NCBI GenBank assembly: GCA_946534715.1
Contig: CAMNCW010000036.1
Location: 1 to 64,000, forward strand
Source of the DNA: an uncultured Bacteroidales bacterium
GTDB lineage: Bacteria > Bacteroidota > Bacteroidia > Bacteroidales > Paludibacteraceae
Direction: 5' to 3'
Length of the DNA stretch: 64,000 bases
Shown here: positions 34,515 to 42,959 of the stretch, piece by piece
Numbering within the stretch: the stretch's first letter is position 1
Layout of the letters: each line of letters starts with the position of its first letter
Position numbers and translations under genes: made by a program
The notes under the pieces: generated by a model
Seen by the model: the letters and a program-made list of their open reading frames with translations, nothing else
What the model was told of the DNA's origin: nothing
Databases searched by the model: none

Positions 34515-35503
34515 ATATGTTGTATTATTGTTTCTGCTTCTATTTCTTTGCAGGCAAAATTAGCGTACCTGCAATGATTTGTTCCGTGGCATGTGCAGGG
34601 TCTGCAACGCAAGTCGTGCCGCTGGATGATGTCATTCGGGTTCTGTTTCCATCCGCCGAAACCGATGATAGGGTGAGTTGCACACCAAACGCTGATGGCT
34701 CGCAGTCCCACTAAACTGGATAAGTGCTGGTTTGCGCTGTCCATACAGATCATCACGTCCAAATCCCGCATCAGCTCCAGCTCCTCTTCTAATTTCAGTT
34801 TGCCGGCTACGCTCTCCGTTCTCGGAAAGACGCTGGCCCATTGGCGTAACATCTCGCACTCCACGGAGCCGGCTCCGAATAGAAAGACACGGGTATGCTT
34901 GTCCGCTGTGAGCATCGCGATGATGTCTTTCGTCACGCGGTAAGGTAGCATGTTCGATTTCGATTTGGCGAACGGCGCCAAGCCGATCCATCGTCCCTCT
35001 TTCTCGCCGAACATAGTGCGTACGTGTTTGGCGGCTTTCTTGTTCACCGGCAACGCTGTGAACGATTCGTCGGTCTCTAACCCCGCGCGGCGGAACGCAT
35101 CTTCGTAGCGCTCGAACTCAGTGGGCATTGAACGCCTCATACCGATACCGAAGAGGGTGATCAGATGTTTGCGAAAACGTCCGTAATGAACGCGTGTCAC
35201 TTTTTTGCCGCTCAGCCATAGTAAGGCATCCAATGCCCTCGTGCGGTTTATGTCTTGCAGGTCAATCACTGCATCCACTTCGCTGCGCAACTCTTTCCAT
35301 AAATCCCAAACGCCGTTCCAATCCAGCCTATTGTCCACTTCGTGAAAACGCACATTGGGCATCGGGGCGAACATGGCGCTCAGCTCTTTTTTGGCGGCGA
35401 TGACGAATTGATCATTCGGGTAGCGCTTGCTCAGTGATGCTACAACAGGAACCGTCATGGCTACATTTCCTAAAGTGGCAAAACGAATGATCAGATAAGT
35501 CAT
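34511..35503 (-). CDS. Glycosyltransferase family 9 (heptosyltransferase-like)
   Basis: The 330-residue protein begins MTYLIIRFATLGNVAMTVPV, the ADP-heptose:LPS heptosyltransferase N-terminus, and has IGLAPFAKSKSNMLPY and CMDSANQHLSSLVGLRAISVWC (family 9 donor-domain motif, D-S/T-x-x-x-H). It likely adds a heptose or related sugar to the LPS core. The first ~30 bp upstream of the ATG are a GATTGGC/GATTGGA-type heptad array. It overlaps parA by 4 bp. Confidence 0.9.
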   Translation of the reverse strand: MTYLIIRFATLGNVAMTVPVVASLSKRYPNDQFVIAAKKELSAMFAPMPNVRFHEVDNRLDWNGVWDLWKELRSEVDAVIDLQDINRTRALDALLWLSGKKVTRVHYGRFRKHLITLFGIGMRRSMPTEFERYEDAFRRAGLETDESFTALPVNKKAAKHVRTMFGEKEGRWIGLAPFAKSKSNMLPYRVTKDIIAMLTADKHTRVFLFGAGSVECEMLRQWASVFPRTESVAGKLKLEEELELMRDLDVMICMDSANQHLSSLVGLRAISVWCATHPIIGFGGWKQNPNDIIQRHDLRCRPCTCHGTNHCRYANFACKEIEAETIIQHI

Positions 35504-35532
35504 GGTGATTGGCGATTGGACGATTTACAATT
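35504..35532 (-). repeat. Heptad leader of the family 9 glycosyltransferase
   Basis: Units GGTGATT, GGCGATT, GGACGATT, TACAATT (on +) run from the ATG to just beyond the stop codon of the DUF4861 gene at 35,525. Confidence 0.75.
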
Positions 35533-36433
35533 GGATAGCATCAAACCAATCCTGGTCTGTGGCAAACTTTTGCTCCCCGTTGTTCCATTCGCTCCAGCAT
35601 GCGCCGAAGAAATAGGTTAGGGTATCACCGATGTTGTATGGCCGCACGGCATACAGAATACCGTCTTGGATATTCGTGGAGGCGCCGTTCGGAATGACTA
35701 CGGCGATGTAGTTCCTGCCTTGCGAGGTGGAGCCGTTATAGTCGTAGTTCATCTTGGCGGCGGTCTTGTCGCTCAGTGCATCTTCCGCGTAAGCGGCAAT
35801 ACCGCAGTGGTCGCAGGTATAGACATTTTCCACGCTGTCATGGATGCAGATACCTCCGCCGAGCCACAGGGTACCTTCGTATGCGTATTCGCCGCTCAAC
35901 ACTACGTCCGCGCGGTTCAGCATCTTACCTGCTTCGGCGGTGATGGTGATGCTCTCTTGCAGTACATGACCGTTGATCTCAAAACTGTCATACTCTAATT
36001 TGAACACGATCTTCTCCGGTGTCTGCTCCAAGATTTGCCAGCGGTCATAAGCGCCGCCTACATAGATTTTGTCGGACGGATCGTCATCTATCATCGCCAC
36101 TAATCCGCCGGCTCCGCAGGTGTGCCCCACTTTATAGCAATCCAACCCCTTGCCGTAATTGATGTGATAAGGCAGACCCAGCACATGTTCGCGGTAGTAG
36201 AAACTATCTACCACTAATTCCGGGCTTGCTTTGAGCCACAGATCCACACCGTTGCTGGGGTTTTCAGGACGAAGCGCAGGACCGTACATGCGGAATGCCG
36301 CATATTCGTTTTCCCACGCAAAGTCATCCTTTCGCTCCGGTACATAACGCCCGTACACTTTGGGCTGCACTGCCTCTTTGTGGCAGGCTGTCAGACAAAA
36401 CAGCACTCCTATAAATAATACTATCCTGCGCAT
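35525..36433 (-). CDS. DUF4861 family lipoprotein
   Basis: After MRRIVLFIGVLFCLTAC (lipobox LTAC, cysteine at about residue 17) the mature protein matches the DUF4861 pattern: ENEYAAFRMYGPALRPEN-type start, WYHxNYGKGLDCYKVGHTCGAGG-like segment (here HINYGKGLDCYKVGHTCGA) and GGAYDRW. DUF4861 proteins are commonly encoded in Bacteroidetes uronate/pectin loci, and kduI lies directly upstream, so a periplasmic or surface role in unsaturated-uronate utilisation is inferred. The ATG at 36,433 follows a five-unit heptad leader. Confidence 0.85.
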   Translation of the reverse strand: MRRIVLFIGVLFCLTACHKEAVQPKVYGRYVPERKDDFAWENEYAAFRMYGPALRPENPSNGVDLWLKASPELVVDSFYYREHVLGLPYHINYGKGLDCYKVGHTCGAGGLVAMIDDDPSDKIYVGGAYDRWQILEQTPEKIVFKLEYDSFEINGHVLQESITITAEAGKMLNRADVVLSGEYAYEGTLWLGGGICIHDSVENVYTCDHCGIAAYAEDALSDKTAAKMNYDYNGSTSQGRNYIAVVIPNGASTNIQDGILYAVRPYNIGDTLTYFFGACWSEWNNGEQKFATDQDWFDAIQL

Positions 36434-36436
36434 ACC

Positions 36437-36471
36437 GTCAATTATCAATTATCAATTGTCAATTATCAATT
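36437..36471 (-). repeat. Heptad leader of the DUF4861 gene
   Basis: Five units GTCAATT, ATCAATT, ATCAATT, GTCAATT, ATCAATT span the kduI stop codon (36,470) and end 3 bp from the downstream ATG. Confidence 0.92.
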
Positions 36472-37312
36472 ACTTCAAGTCCGTGATCTTGCTGAAATCT
36501 TGGTCTCCGTAATCAAGGTTTTCGCCGCCCATGCCCCATATAAAGGTGTAGTTGTGCGTAGCGGCGGCACTGTGGATCGACCATTCGGGACTCAGCACGG
36601 CTTGGTTGCCTTTCATCCAGATATGACGGGTCTCTTCTACCTCGCCCATGAAGTGGCAAACAGCCTGCTCTTCGGGTACTTCGAAATAGAAATACGCTTC
36701 CATACGGCGGCTGTGTACGTGAGCCGGCATGGTGTTCCATACGCTTCCGGTGTTCAGTTCCGTCATACCCATTTGCAGTTGGCAGGTCGGTAACACTTGG
36801 TTCACAAGCATCTTGTTGATATCGCGTTCGTTGGACATCTCCAGACTGCCCATGTGAGCCACTACCGCATCGGCTTTCGTCACTTTCTTGTCCGGGTACG
36901 CGCAATGTGCGGTCGTGGAATTGAAATAGAAGAGTGCAGGCTTGTCTGCATCCATACTCTCAAACTTCACCTCTCTGTCGCCGCGACCGAGGTAAAGCGC
37001 CTCTTTGTAATCCAACTCATACACCTTGTCGCCGGCAATGACGCGACCTTTGCCGCCTACGTTGAAGATACCCATCTCACGGCGAGTCAGGAAAAATGGT
37101 GCCTTCAGCGGATCTATAGCCTCCAACAGCAATGTCTCGCCTACGGGCATGGCTCCGCCAACGATCATGCGGTCGTACATGGAATAAACCATGTTCACTT
37201 CGTTCTTTACAAACACGTTTTCAATCAGGAAATCCTTGCGGAGTCTTGTCGTGTCATAACTCTTCGCGTCAACAGGGTTGGACGCATACCGTACTTCATA
37301 ATTTGTTTTCAT
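36470..37312 (-). CDS. kduI: 5-keto-4-deoxyuronate isomerase
   Basis: KduI isomerises 5-keto-4-deoxyuronate to 3-deoxy-D-glycero-2,5-hexodiulosonate in pectin/uronate catabolism. The 280-residue cupin protein has the typical start NYEVRYASNPVDAKSYDT, RREMGIFNVGG, the zinc-binding MPAHVHSRRMEAYFYFEV and IWMKGNQAVLSPEWSIHSA, IWGMGGEN. The ATG at 37,312 is chosen because it matches the family start and lies about 30 nt after the predicted transcription start. The gene is the first of the long minus-strand unit ending at 24,270 (possible single transcript; not proved). Confidence 0.95.
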   Translation of the reverse strand: MKTNYEVRYASNPVDAKSYDTTRLRKDFLIENVFVKNEVNMVYSMYDRMIVGGAMPVGETLLLEAIDPLKAPFFLTRREMGIFNVGGKGRVIAGDKVYELDYKEALYLGRGDREVKFESMDADKPALFYFNSTTAHCAYPDKKVTKADAVVAHMGSLEMSNERDINKMLVNQVLPTCQLQMGMTELNTGSVWNTMPAHVHSRRMEAYFYFEVPEEQAVCHFMGEVEETRHIWMKGNQAVLSPEWSIHSAAATHNYTFIWGMGGENLDYGDQDFSKITDLK

Positions 37313-37347
37313 ATATTTTTGCAATTATCTATTATCAAAAATTTGTG

Positions 37348-37379
37348 CAAAGGTACGAAAAAAAAATGACATATGCAAA
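37348..37379 (-). promoter_or_regulatory. Promoter of kduI
   Basis: Minus-strand TTTGCATATGTC (-33 extended), 20-bp spacer with a T-run, and TACCTTTG (37,348-37,355). It is close to the window consensus. Confidence 0.87.
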
Positions 37380-37483
37380 TTTATTTTAAATTTGACATGT
37401 TAAACTGAAAATCAACAGATATTTTTGTATGAATCTGTGAGGTGTGTGGAAGATGCCCCGGGCGAATGTGGCGCGGGCGCGAA

Positions 37484-38110
37484 TTATCGTATGGGAAGAA
37501 GCCATCCGAGATTGACGCTCAGGTCAAAGGGAGAGGCAAGGCTGTATTTGTCGATGAGCGTAGTGCCGTAAATGCCACCGAAGGAGTAGTTTGCACGGAT
37601 CTCCAATTGGTATAAGCCGGCTTTCTTGGTCTGGATGTAAAATCCTGTTCCGCCGGCTAAACCCCAATCGAACCGGTGATCAACGGTCTTGGTCTCGTCC
37701 TTGACGCAATAACCGATTTGTGGCCCTAAGTTCAAGAACCATTTGCCGACCTCGCCACCGAAATTGAGGTGCATAAGGATCGGCAGTTCGATATAATGAA
37801 GGTTGTTATAAGTGTGTCCGGCGGTCTCGGTATAGGTAGCCCAGCCTCTGTGAAGGTAGTTCAGTTCCGTTTGGAAATGGCAGTATTTATGTCCGGCATA
37901 GCGGAAGACGAAACCTCCGTTTCCGCCTAACACAGCGGCATTGGTGATAGGCGTCATACCTTCCATAGATGGCCTGAAAAAGACCGTGGAAGCCGTTACG
38001 CCGCCATGGAAACCGACGTAGAACTCCGGTCTCTTCAACCGCGGTTGTGCGAACGCTGCCACACAGCATACCACCACGACCACACATCCTATGAATCGTT
38101 TAATTATCAA
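37484..38110 (-). CDS. Small outer-membrane beta-barrel protein (porin family)
   Basis: The 208-residue protein has a signal peptide (CVVVVVCCVAAFAQ) and an alternating beta-strand pattern with FYVGFHGGVTAS, LNYLHRGWATY, LPILMHLNFGG and GPQIGYCV, typical of the eight-stranded outer-membrane beta-barrel family that includes PorT; the specific role is not assignable. No ATG is available before the signal peptide: the reading frame starts with a TTG at 38,110 inside a heptad array, overlapping the TGA of the upstream gene (TTGA). Confidence 0.75.
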   Translation of the reverse strand: MIIKRFIGCVVVVVCCVAAFAQPRLKRPEFYVGFHGGVTASTVFFRPSMEGMTPITNAAVLGGNGGFVFRYAGHKYCHFQTELNYLHRGWATYTETAGHTYNNLHYIELPILMHLNFGGEVGKWFLNLGPQIGYCVKDETKTVDHRFDWGLAGGTGFYIQTKKAGLYQLEIRANYSFGGIYGTTLIDKYSLASPFDLSVNLGWLLPIR

Positions 38111-38119
38111 TTCTCAATT
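38103..38119 (-). repeat. Short heptad array at the LysM gene / beta-barrel gene junction
   Basis: ATCAATT-CTCAATT units encode the last residues (IEN) of the LysM protein and contain both its stop codon and the TTG start of the next gene. Confidence 0.75.
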
Positions 38120-39519
38120 ACCCTCACTTCTTCGTTTTGCCATCCGCCTTCGCCTACTTGTGTCCAGCGGATAATAGACTGTAAACCTTGCGTTTCTTTT
38201 TCACCGTTGAGCCATCCGATCATAGCGCGCATAAGGTCATAACCCAAAAGGTCAAAACGCGGTGCATCGGAAGTGTGATTGGTCAGATAATAGTGTTCCC
38301 AGAGGTTGTCATACTCTTCGTGGTCGGTCTCTTTGCGGAACACCGAGGTGTACACCTGCGGCAGGTCGAGGTTCTCCTTCTGCCATGCGTACTGGCTGAC
38401 GAGGCGCACTTTGTAGCCTTTTTCCTGTAAGAGTGACAAATGGGGCAGGAGGATGCGCACATGTTGGAACTTGTCGGAATAGAGAATGAAGAGGTTCTCT
38501 TTGGCGCTATCCAAGGCATACTCGATGGAGTCGATCATCAGGTCATGAAGGGGAACGGACGTATATTGGATCTCGCTCCGTTGGAGACGTTTGCGCAGTG
38601 CGCGGACAGGCGCCGATAGTTCTGCATCGCGTACATCCACGGTGATGCAATGGGTCGCGCTGTCATGCGCTGCAATCCACGTAAAGAGACTGTCCGCCTC
38701 CTGTTCGTCCGTAGAGTTGAATTGCAGCACTTGCTTGCGGTTGGCCAGATCCATATCGTCGCTGAAGGGGAGCAAGAGGGGCACTTGATGGGTCTCGCAC
38801 CATGCCGCCATACGCTCGATCTGTATCGGATAAACCAAGCCCAAGATCCCTCGTACGCTGTCTAACTCGGTGCTGTCACAGAGGGCGTTGATGCGTCTCT
38901 CGCTCCGTTCGGTGTCATAGACGCGCAGACGATATAAAGTGCTGTCATTCTGCATCGTGCGCAAAGCCAACAAAGCGCCTTGATAGAACTCCATCATCCG
39001 CTCGGCGTTCGTGCTCTTTTTGGTCTGATGGCTCTCAAAGGGTAGCATAAGGGCTAATTCCACCACCTTGCGCTCAACCGGCTGTACTGAATCGGTCATT
39101 ACCGAATCCGTCTGTAAGGTATCGACCGATAGAATCGTGTCCGGTTTGATGGGGTCTGTTTGGCCTTTCAAACTATCTACGATCATCTGTAAACTATCCA
39201 CTTTTTGCTTCAACGGGTTCGCATGCACTTTTTCTATTTCTCGTCCTGTTGGCAGATACAGGGTCTCGCCGAAATGCAGACCTCGTTCGCGTAACTGCGG
39301 GTTCAGACGAACAATCTCCGCTTGCGGCACATTGAAATTGACACCGATGCGGTATAGACCGATGCTGCGTTCCACTTGATAGACATATACTTCCTCTCCG
39401 TTGATGGTGTCTAACGGATAGTTCAGTAACTCTTGCGCCTGTGTCCAAGCGCAGAAAAAGATGCTCAGCAACAGGGCGGACAGTCGCAGCCCTTTCGACT
39501 CAAATCTCTCAACTTTCAT
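38107..39519 (-). CDS. LysM protein with periplasmic receptor-like domain
   Basis: The protein begins MKVERFESKGLRLSALLLSI (signal peptide ending near WTQAQE), followed by a degenerate LysM (VYQVERSIGLYRIGVNFNVP ... LYLPTGR, about residues 42-92), a linker, and a region from about 150 to 465 (LALMLPFESHQTKKS, RRINALCDSTELDSVRGILG) resembling periplasmic amino-acid-receptor-type binding domains. This architecture is common in Bacteroidetes next to gld genes; the role is unknown, probably peptidoglycan-anchored. The ATG at 39,519 overlaps the gldG stop (ATGA) and is preferred to 39,558. Confidence 0.8.
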   Translation of the reverse strand: MKVERFESKGLRLSALLLSIFFCAWTQAQELLNYPLDTINGEEVYVYQVERSIGLYRIGVNFNVPQAEIVRLNPQLRERGLHFGETLYLPTGREIEKVHANPLKQKVDSLQMIVDSLKGQTDPIKPDTILSVDTLQTDSVMTDSVQPVERKVVELALMLPFESHQTKKSTNAERMMEFYQGALLALRTMQNDSTLYRLRVYDTERSERRINALCDSTELDSVRGILGLVYPIQIERMAAWCETHQVPLLLPFSDDMDLANRKQVLQFNSTDEQEADSLFTWIAAHDSATHCITVDVRDAELSAPVRALRKRLQRSEIQYTSVPLHDLMIDSIEYALDSAKENLFILYSDKFQHVRILLPHLSLLQEKGYKVRLVSQYAWQKENLDLPQVYTSVFRKETDHEEYDNLWEHYYLTNHTSDAPRFDLLGYDLMRAMIGWLNGEKETQGLQSIIRWTQVGEGGWQNEEVRVIEN

Positions 39520-41174
39520 ATTTCTTTCCTCTCGTACCTGTGTTTTCTTATTCCCCAAACCAATCCGCCGATGAGTGCTAAAATGCCGATAGGCAGACTG
39601 ATACTGAGTGTTTGTATTTGCGCGCGGTATTGATGCGCACGTTGGTCATTCAATAAGCGCAATGCGACGCTTTTCTCCCGTAGCCCGATGATGCCTTCGC
39701 TGTCCGTGAGCCAGAGAATGGCATTGACCGCAAAATCGCGGTTGGAGAACTGCATTCCGCTGTAACGGTCATAACCCATGGGGAGCACTTGTCCTTTCTG
39801 GGTCTCGTTCAACAATATACTGCCGCTACCGATCACCACTTGCCGGGTCTTGACGCCCGTTTTGCGGATTGGCTCGTCGGTCTCGATGCCTTTGGGCATC
39901 ATACGGTGCGCATAAGCGCTGCTGAAAGCTCCTTCCAAAGAAACGGCTATCGGAACGTACTGATAGACGAATGTCTTGGCGTCGGGGTTCATGTCATCCA
40001 GGTTCACTTTGCCCGGTGTGGCGGTTACGCGGCTTGCAGTGCTGGTGGCTAAAAGCACACGTTTCTCAATTCCGTCTTCGCCGCCGACAGCATCAACGGG
40101 GCTGACAAAAGTACTCATCACTTGCCCCATGTTTCGGGTGATAGGTGACCCTTGGCTGGTTAGCAGTAACGGAGCATAGGTCCACGGCATTGGCTGTAAG
40201 TTCGGCTGAGACGGATCGGAACTGACGTTCACCGGTATCGGCAGACATTGGATATCTTGCACCAGGGCGGGGTTGACCCGTACACCGTATCGGAAGAGCA
40301 TATCCGACAGACCTAATTCCATGGCGATGATGGGGGTGAAACCTTCCTGTTGTAGCACTTGTTCGCTGAACTGAACACCGTTAACCGCCCATAGGACAGC
40401 GCCGCCGCGCATGATGTATTGGTCTATCACAAAGCGCTCTGCATCGCTGAATGCCGTAACTGGATTGACGATGATTACCGCCTTGTACCCGTCTAAGATG
40501 TGCGCGTTCACATGCTCGTCCGTTATGCTTCCCCGGTCCACTTGGTAGTACTTGCTCAGCGCGCTCATCAGGTCATAGGTGTGTGCCTCATCCGGCTCTC
40601 CGTGACCTTCCAGAATCGCCACACGCGGGGTCTCTTTTTGTTGCAACAGATGCAACGCTTCCGCAAATGCGAACTCCAACTGCTCAATGCTGGCGTTGAG
40701 GTTCTCTTCGCCGCTCAGGCCGCGGGTGTTCTTGAGCAGACTCACCACAGCGCGTTTGCCTTTGTACTGCATCAACGCATAGGGATAGACGGTGGTCTGT
40801 GCGGTCTTGCCGTTCTGTTCTCGCTCATGGATGACGATGGGATTCAAACCTAATGAATCCGCAATCTCAATTGTGCATTGTGCATTGTGAATTGTGAATT
40901 GTGCATTGTGCATTGTGAATTTCCCATACACGTTCATTTCGTCGATCGTCTCTTCCGTGGCTTTTTTGAGCCTTCGGAAACCCGAATTAAGGTCGCCGTC
41001 TAAGAGTAGCGTGATCTCGATCGCCTCGTCGGTCTGGCGAAGCATGGCCTTGGTCGCTTCGCTCAGACTGTAGTGTTTGTCGTCCGTCATGTCCCAACGA
41101 ACAGGCAATAAGTATGAGGCCGCGATCATCGCCGCCAACACACCAAGCACTATGATAAACCGCTCAATTCTCAA
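39516..41174 (-). CDS. gldG: Gliding/ABC-associated protein GldG
   Basis: The 552-residue protein has an N-terminal membrane segment, YSLSEATKAMLRQ, the ABC-type uncharacterised transport domain (VAILEGHGEPDEAHTYDLMS, AVIIVNPVTAFSDAERFVID, GGAVLWAVNGVQ) and a C-terminal helix (ISLPIGILALIGGLVWGIRK). GldG partners the ABC transporter GldF in flavobacterial gliding; no gldF is in the window. Residues about 87-103 (TMHNAQFTIHNAQCTIE) come from seven tandem ATTGTGC/A units inserted in frame. No ATG exists before the membrane segment: the start is a TTG in a four-unit CTCAATT array. Confidence 0.88.
   Translation of the reverse strand: MRIERFIIVLGVLAAMIAASYLLPVRWDMTDDKHYSLSEATKAMLRQTDEAIEITLLLDGDLNSGFRRLKKATEETIDEMNVYGKFTMHNAQFTIHNAQCTIEIADSLGLNPIVIHEREQNGKTAQTTVYPYALMQYKGKRAVVSLLKNTRGLSGEENLNASIEQLEFAFAEALHLLQQKETPRVAILEGHGEPDEAHTYDLMSALSKYYQVDRGSITDEHVNAHILDGYKAVIIVNPVTAFSDAERFVIDQYIMRGGAVLWAVNGVQFSEQVLQQEGFTPIIAMELGLSDMLFRYGVRVNPALVQDIQCLPIPVNVSSDPSQPNLQPMPWTYAPLLLTSQGSPITRNMGQVMSTFVSPVDAVGGEDGIEKRVLLATSTASRVTATPGKVNLDDMNPDAKTFVYQYVPIAVSLEGAFSSAYAHRMMPKGIETDEPIRKTGVKTRQVVIGSGSILLNETQKGQVLPMGYDRYSGMQFSNRDFAVNAILWLTDSEGIIGLREKSVALRLLNDQRAHQYRAQIQTLSISLPIGILALIGGLVWGIRKHRYERKEI
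40870..40918 (-). repeat. In-frame heptad array inside gldG
   Basis: Seven 7-base units (49 bp): ATTGTGC, ATTGTGC, ATTGTGA, ATTGTGA, ATTGTGC, ATTGTGC, ATTGTGA on +. The coding (minus) strand CACAATG-type sequence is stop-free in all three frames. Confidence 0.93.
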
Positions 41175-41190
41175 TTCTCAATTCTCAATT
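41163..41190 (-). repeat. Heptad leader of gldG supplying a TTG start
   Basis: Four exact CTCAATT units (on +) lie between the parvulin stop codon and gldG and contain the only credible gldG start codon. Confidence 0.92.
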
Positions 41191-41191
41191 A

Positions 41192-42913
41192 TCACTTCTT
41201 TATTTTCTCCCACATCTCCTGGTCGATCTCGACGGGGTATTTGGCGCGCAGGGCTTTGATCCACTCGGCCTCTAAGTAATCCTGGTAGTCGGTGGTCACT
41301 TTGCCTTTCTCGTCTGTCCAACTCTCCGGCGCTTTCAGCTTCTTGCCCATCATCTCCACTACCGGCATCTCTTCGGATGCGGCGGAAGGCACTTGGTCTA
41401 ACTCCCAGAGACCGTGCTGTACTTTCACGTAAGTCACGGTATCTTGATTGATGCGGTGGTTGATATAACTCTTGATCGAATCCGGGTGAGCGCTCTTGAT
41501 GATGGCTTTGGCGGCCTTGGCGCTGTTCTTGTCTTTGGCGTGGATAATATAGCCTTTCCAACGAGGTGCATCCCAGGTGTATTTCTTCTTGTTGGCTTTG
41601 AAGAACGCCTCCAAACCTGCGGTGTCTTTGGCGGCTTTGTCCCATACTTCGTTCAGCGAAACCTCAAAGAGCAGGATGCCGTCGTGGTATTCTTGTACCA
41701 GATGGCGCAGTTCGGTGTATTTCTCCTCCAAGTGCTCGTCGGCGTAAGCGCGCACCTCTGCATCGCTCATGCTTGCCGGCAGATGGTACTCGGCGCGGGT
41801 CTTGCGGATGAAACTCTTGTCCGCCTCTTTCGCACGCTCGTCACGCATCACTTGACGCTTAATTTGAGTGTACATCGAGTCGAGCGGTTGAATACCGCGT
41901 TCACCCTCTTTGAGAATAATATGCCAGCCGTATTGGGAACGTACCGGCGCACTGATCTCACCTTCTTTGAGCGCAAAAACAGCATCCTCAAACGGTTTCA
42001 CCATCATGCCTTTGCCGAACCAGCCTAACTCTCCTCCGCGTGCACTGCTACCACGGTCATCGGACTCGCGGGCGGCTACTTCGGCAAAGTTGTCCTTGGT
42101 CAAAGTGGCGGCAATCGAATCAATCAGCGCTTTCTTTGCGCTCTCGGCGGCTGCATCGTCGCGAGGAACCATCTTCATGATGTGGCTCGCTTTCACCTCT
42201 ATATGGTCGCGCTCCTCTTCTACAAGCACGAAGTGGAAACCGTACTGAGTGCGGAAAATCGGACTGTAAGCGCCTACAGGGGTGTTATAAACTGCCTCCT
42301 CCAACGGATAGACATAGCGGAACGGGGTGATCCAGCCTAACTCGCCGCCGGTCTCTTGTACGTTCGGGTCGGTGCTCACTTCGCGGGCTACCATCTCAAA
42401 CGGGTCGGTCTTGTAGCGAACGGCTTTCGAGCCTCTGGCTTTCACGGGTTTGCCCACGGTCACACGATGGTATGCGTCGGTGATCTTTGCCAATGCTTCT
42501 GCTTCGGTGGCGCTGTCGGAGTTCATCGGGCATTGAATCGCGATATGCGCTGCACGGCGGTCTTTCGACATGCGTTGCCAACTCATCCGGATCAGGCTGT
42601 CCAGCGCTGCCTCGTCTTGAAGGTACTTAGGCGTAGCTTGTGCGCGGTAGCCTTTCAGCTCTTTCTTGAAACTCTCGGTCGTGTCTATGCCTTGTGCTTC
42701 CGCTTCGGCTACTTTGAGCTTGAAATTGATGAACATGTCCAAGTACTCGTCCATGGTCTTGGGATCCACGGCGCCGGCTTGGTTATTCTTCTCATAGATG
42801 TACAAAAATTCTTCTGCGCTGATGCCTTTTCCATTGATGGTCATCAGCGGTTTTTCTGCCCATACGGCCATACTCATCGCCGCGATGGTTGCCAATAAAA
42901 TGCTTTTTTTCAT
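41192..42913 (-). CDS. Periplasmic parvulin-type peptidyl-prolyl isomerase (two PpiC domains)
   Basis: The 573-residue protein has a signal peptide (SILLATIAAMSMAVWA), an N-terminal SurA-like helical region (GISAEEFLYIYEKNN), two parvulin domains (about 120-230 with TGGELGWITPFRYVYPLE, and about 235-335 with RGGELGWFGKGMMVKPFE) and a C-terminal helical domain with coiled segments. SurA-type chaperones guide outer-membrane proteins; here it sits with gldG and a beta-barrel gene, which fits envelope biogenesis. It follows the DHH gene after 46 bp. Confidence 0.92.
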   Translation of the reverse strand: MKKSILLATIAAMSMAVWAEKPLMTINGKGISAEEFLYIYEKNNQAGAVDPKTMDEYLDMFINFKLKVAEAEAQGIDTTESFKKELKGYRAQATPKYLQDEAALDSLIRMSWQRMSKDRRAAHIAIQCPMNSDSATEAEALAKITDAYHRVTVGKPVKARGSKAVRYKTDPFEMVAREVSTDPNVQETGGELGWITPFRYVYPLEEAVYNTPVGAYSPIFRTQYGFHFVLVEEERDHIEVKASHIMKMVPRDDAAAESAKKALIDSIAATLTKDNFAEVAARESDDRGSSARGGELGWFGKGMMVKPFEDAVFALKEGEISAPVRSQYGWHIILKEGERGIQPLDSMYTQIKRQVMRDERAKEADKSFIRKTRAEYHLPASMSDAEVRAYADEHLEEKYTELRHLVQEYHDGILLFEVSLNEVWDKAAKDTAGLEAFFKANKKKYTWDAPRWKGYIIHAKDKNSAKAAKAIIKSAHPDSIKSYINHRINQDTVTYVKVQHGLWELDQVPSAASEEMPVVEMMGKKLKAPESWTDEKGKVTTDYQDYLEAEWIKALRAKYPVEIDQEMWEKIKK

Positions 42914-42959
42914 TTCTGTTATGGTTAATTTATTTGATTCATCAAGTAATCGTTCGGGG

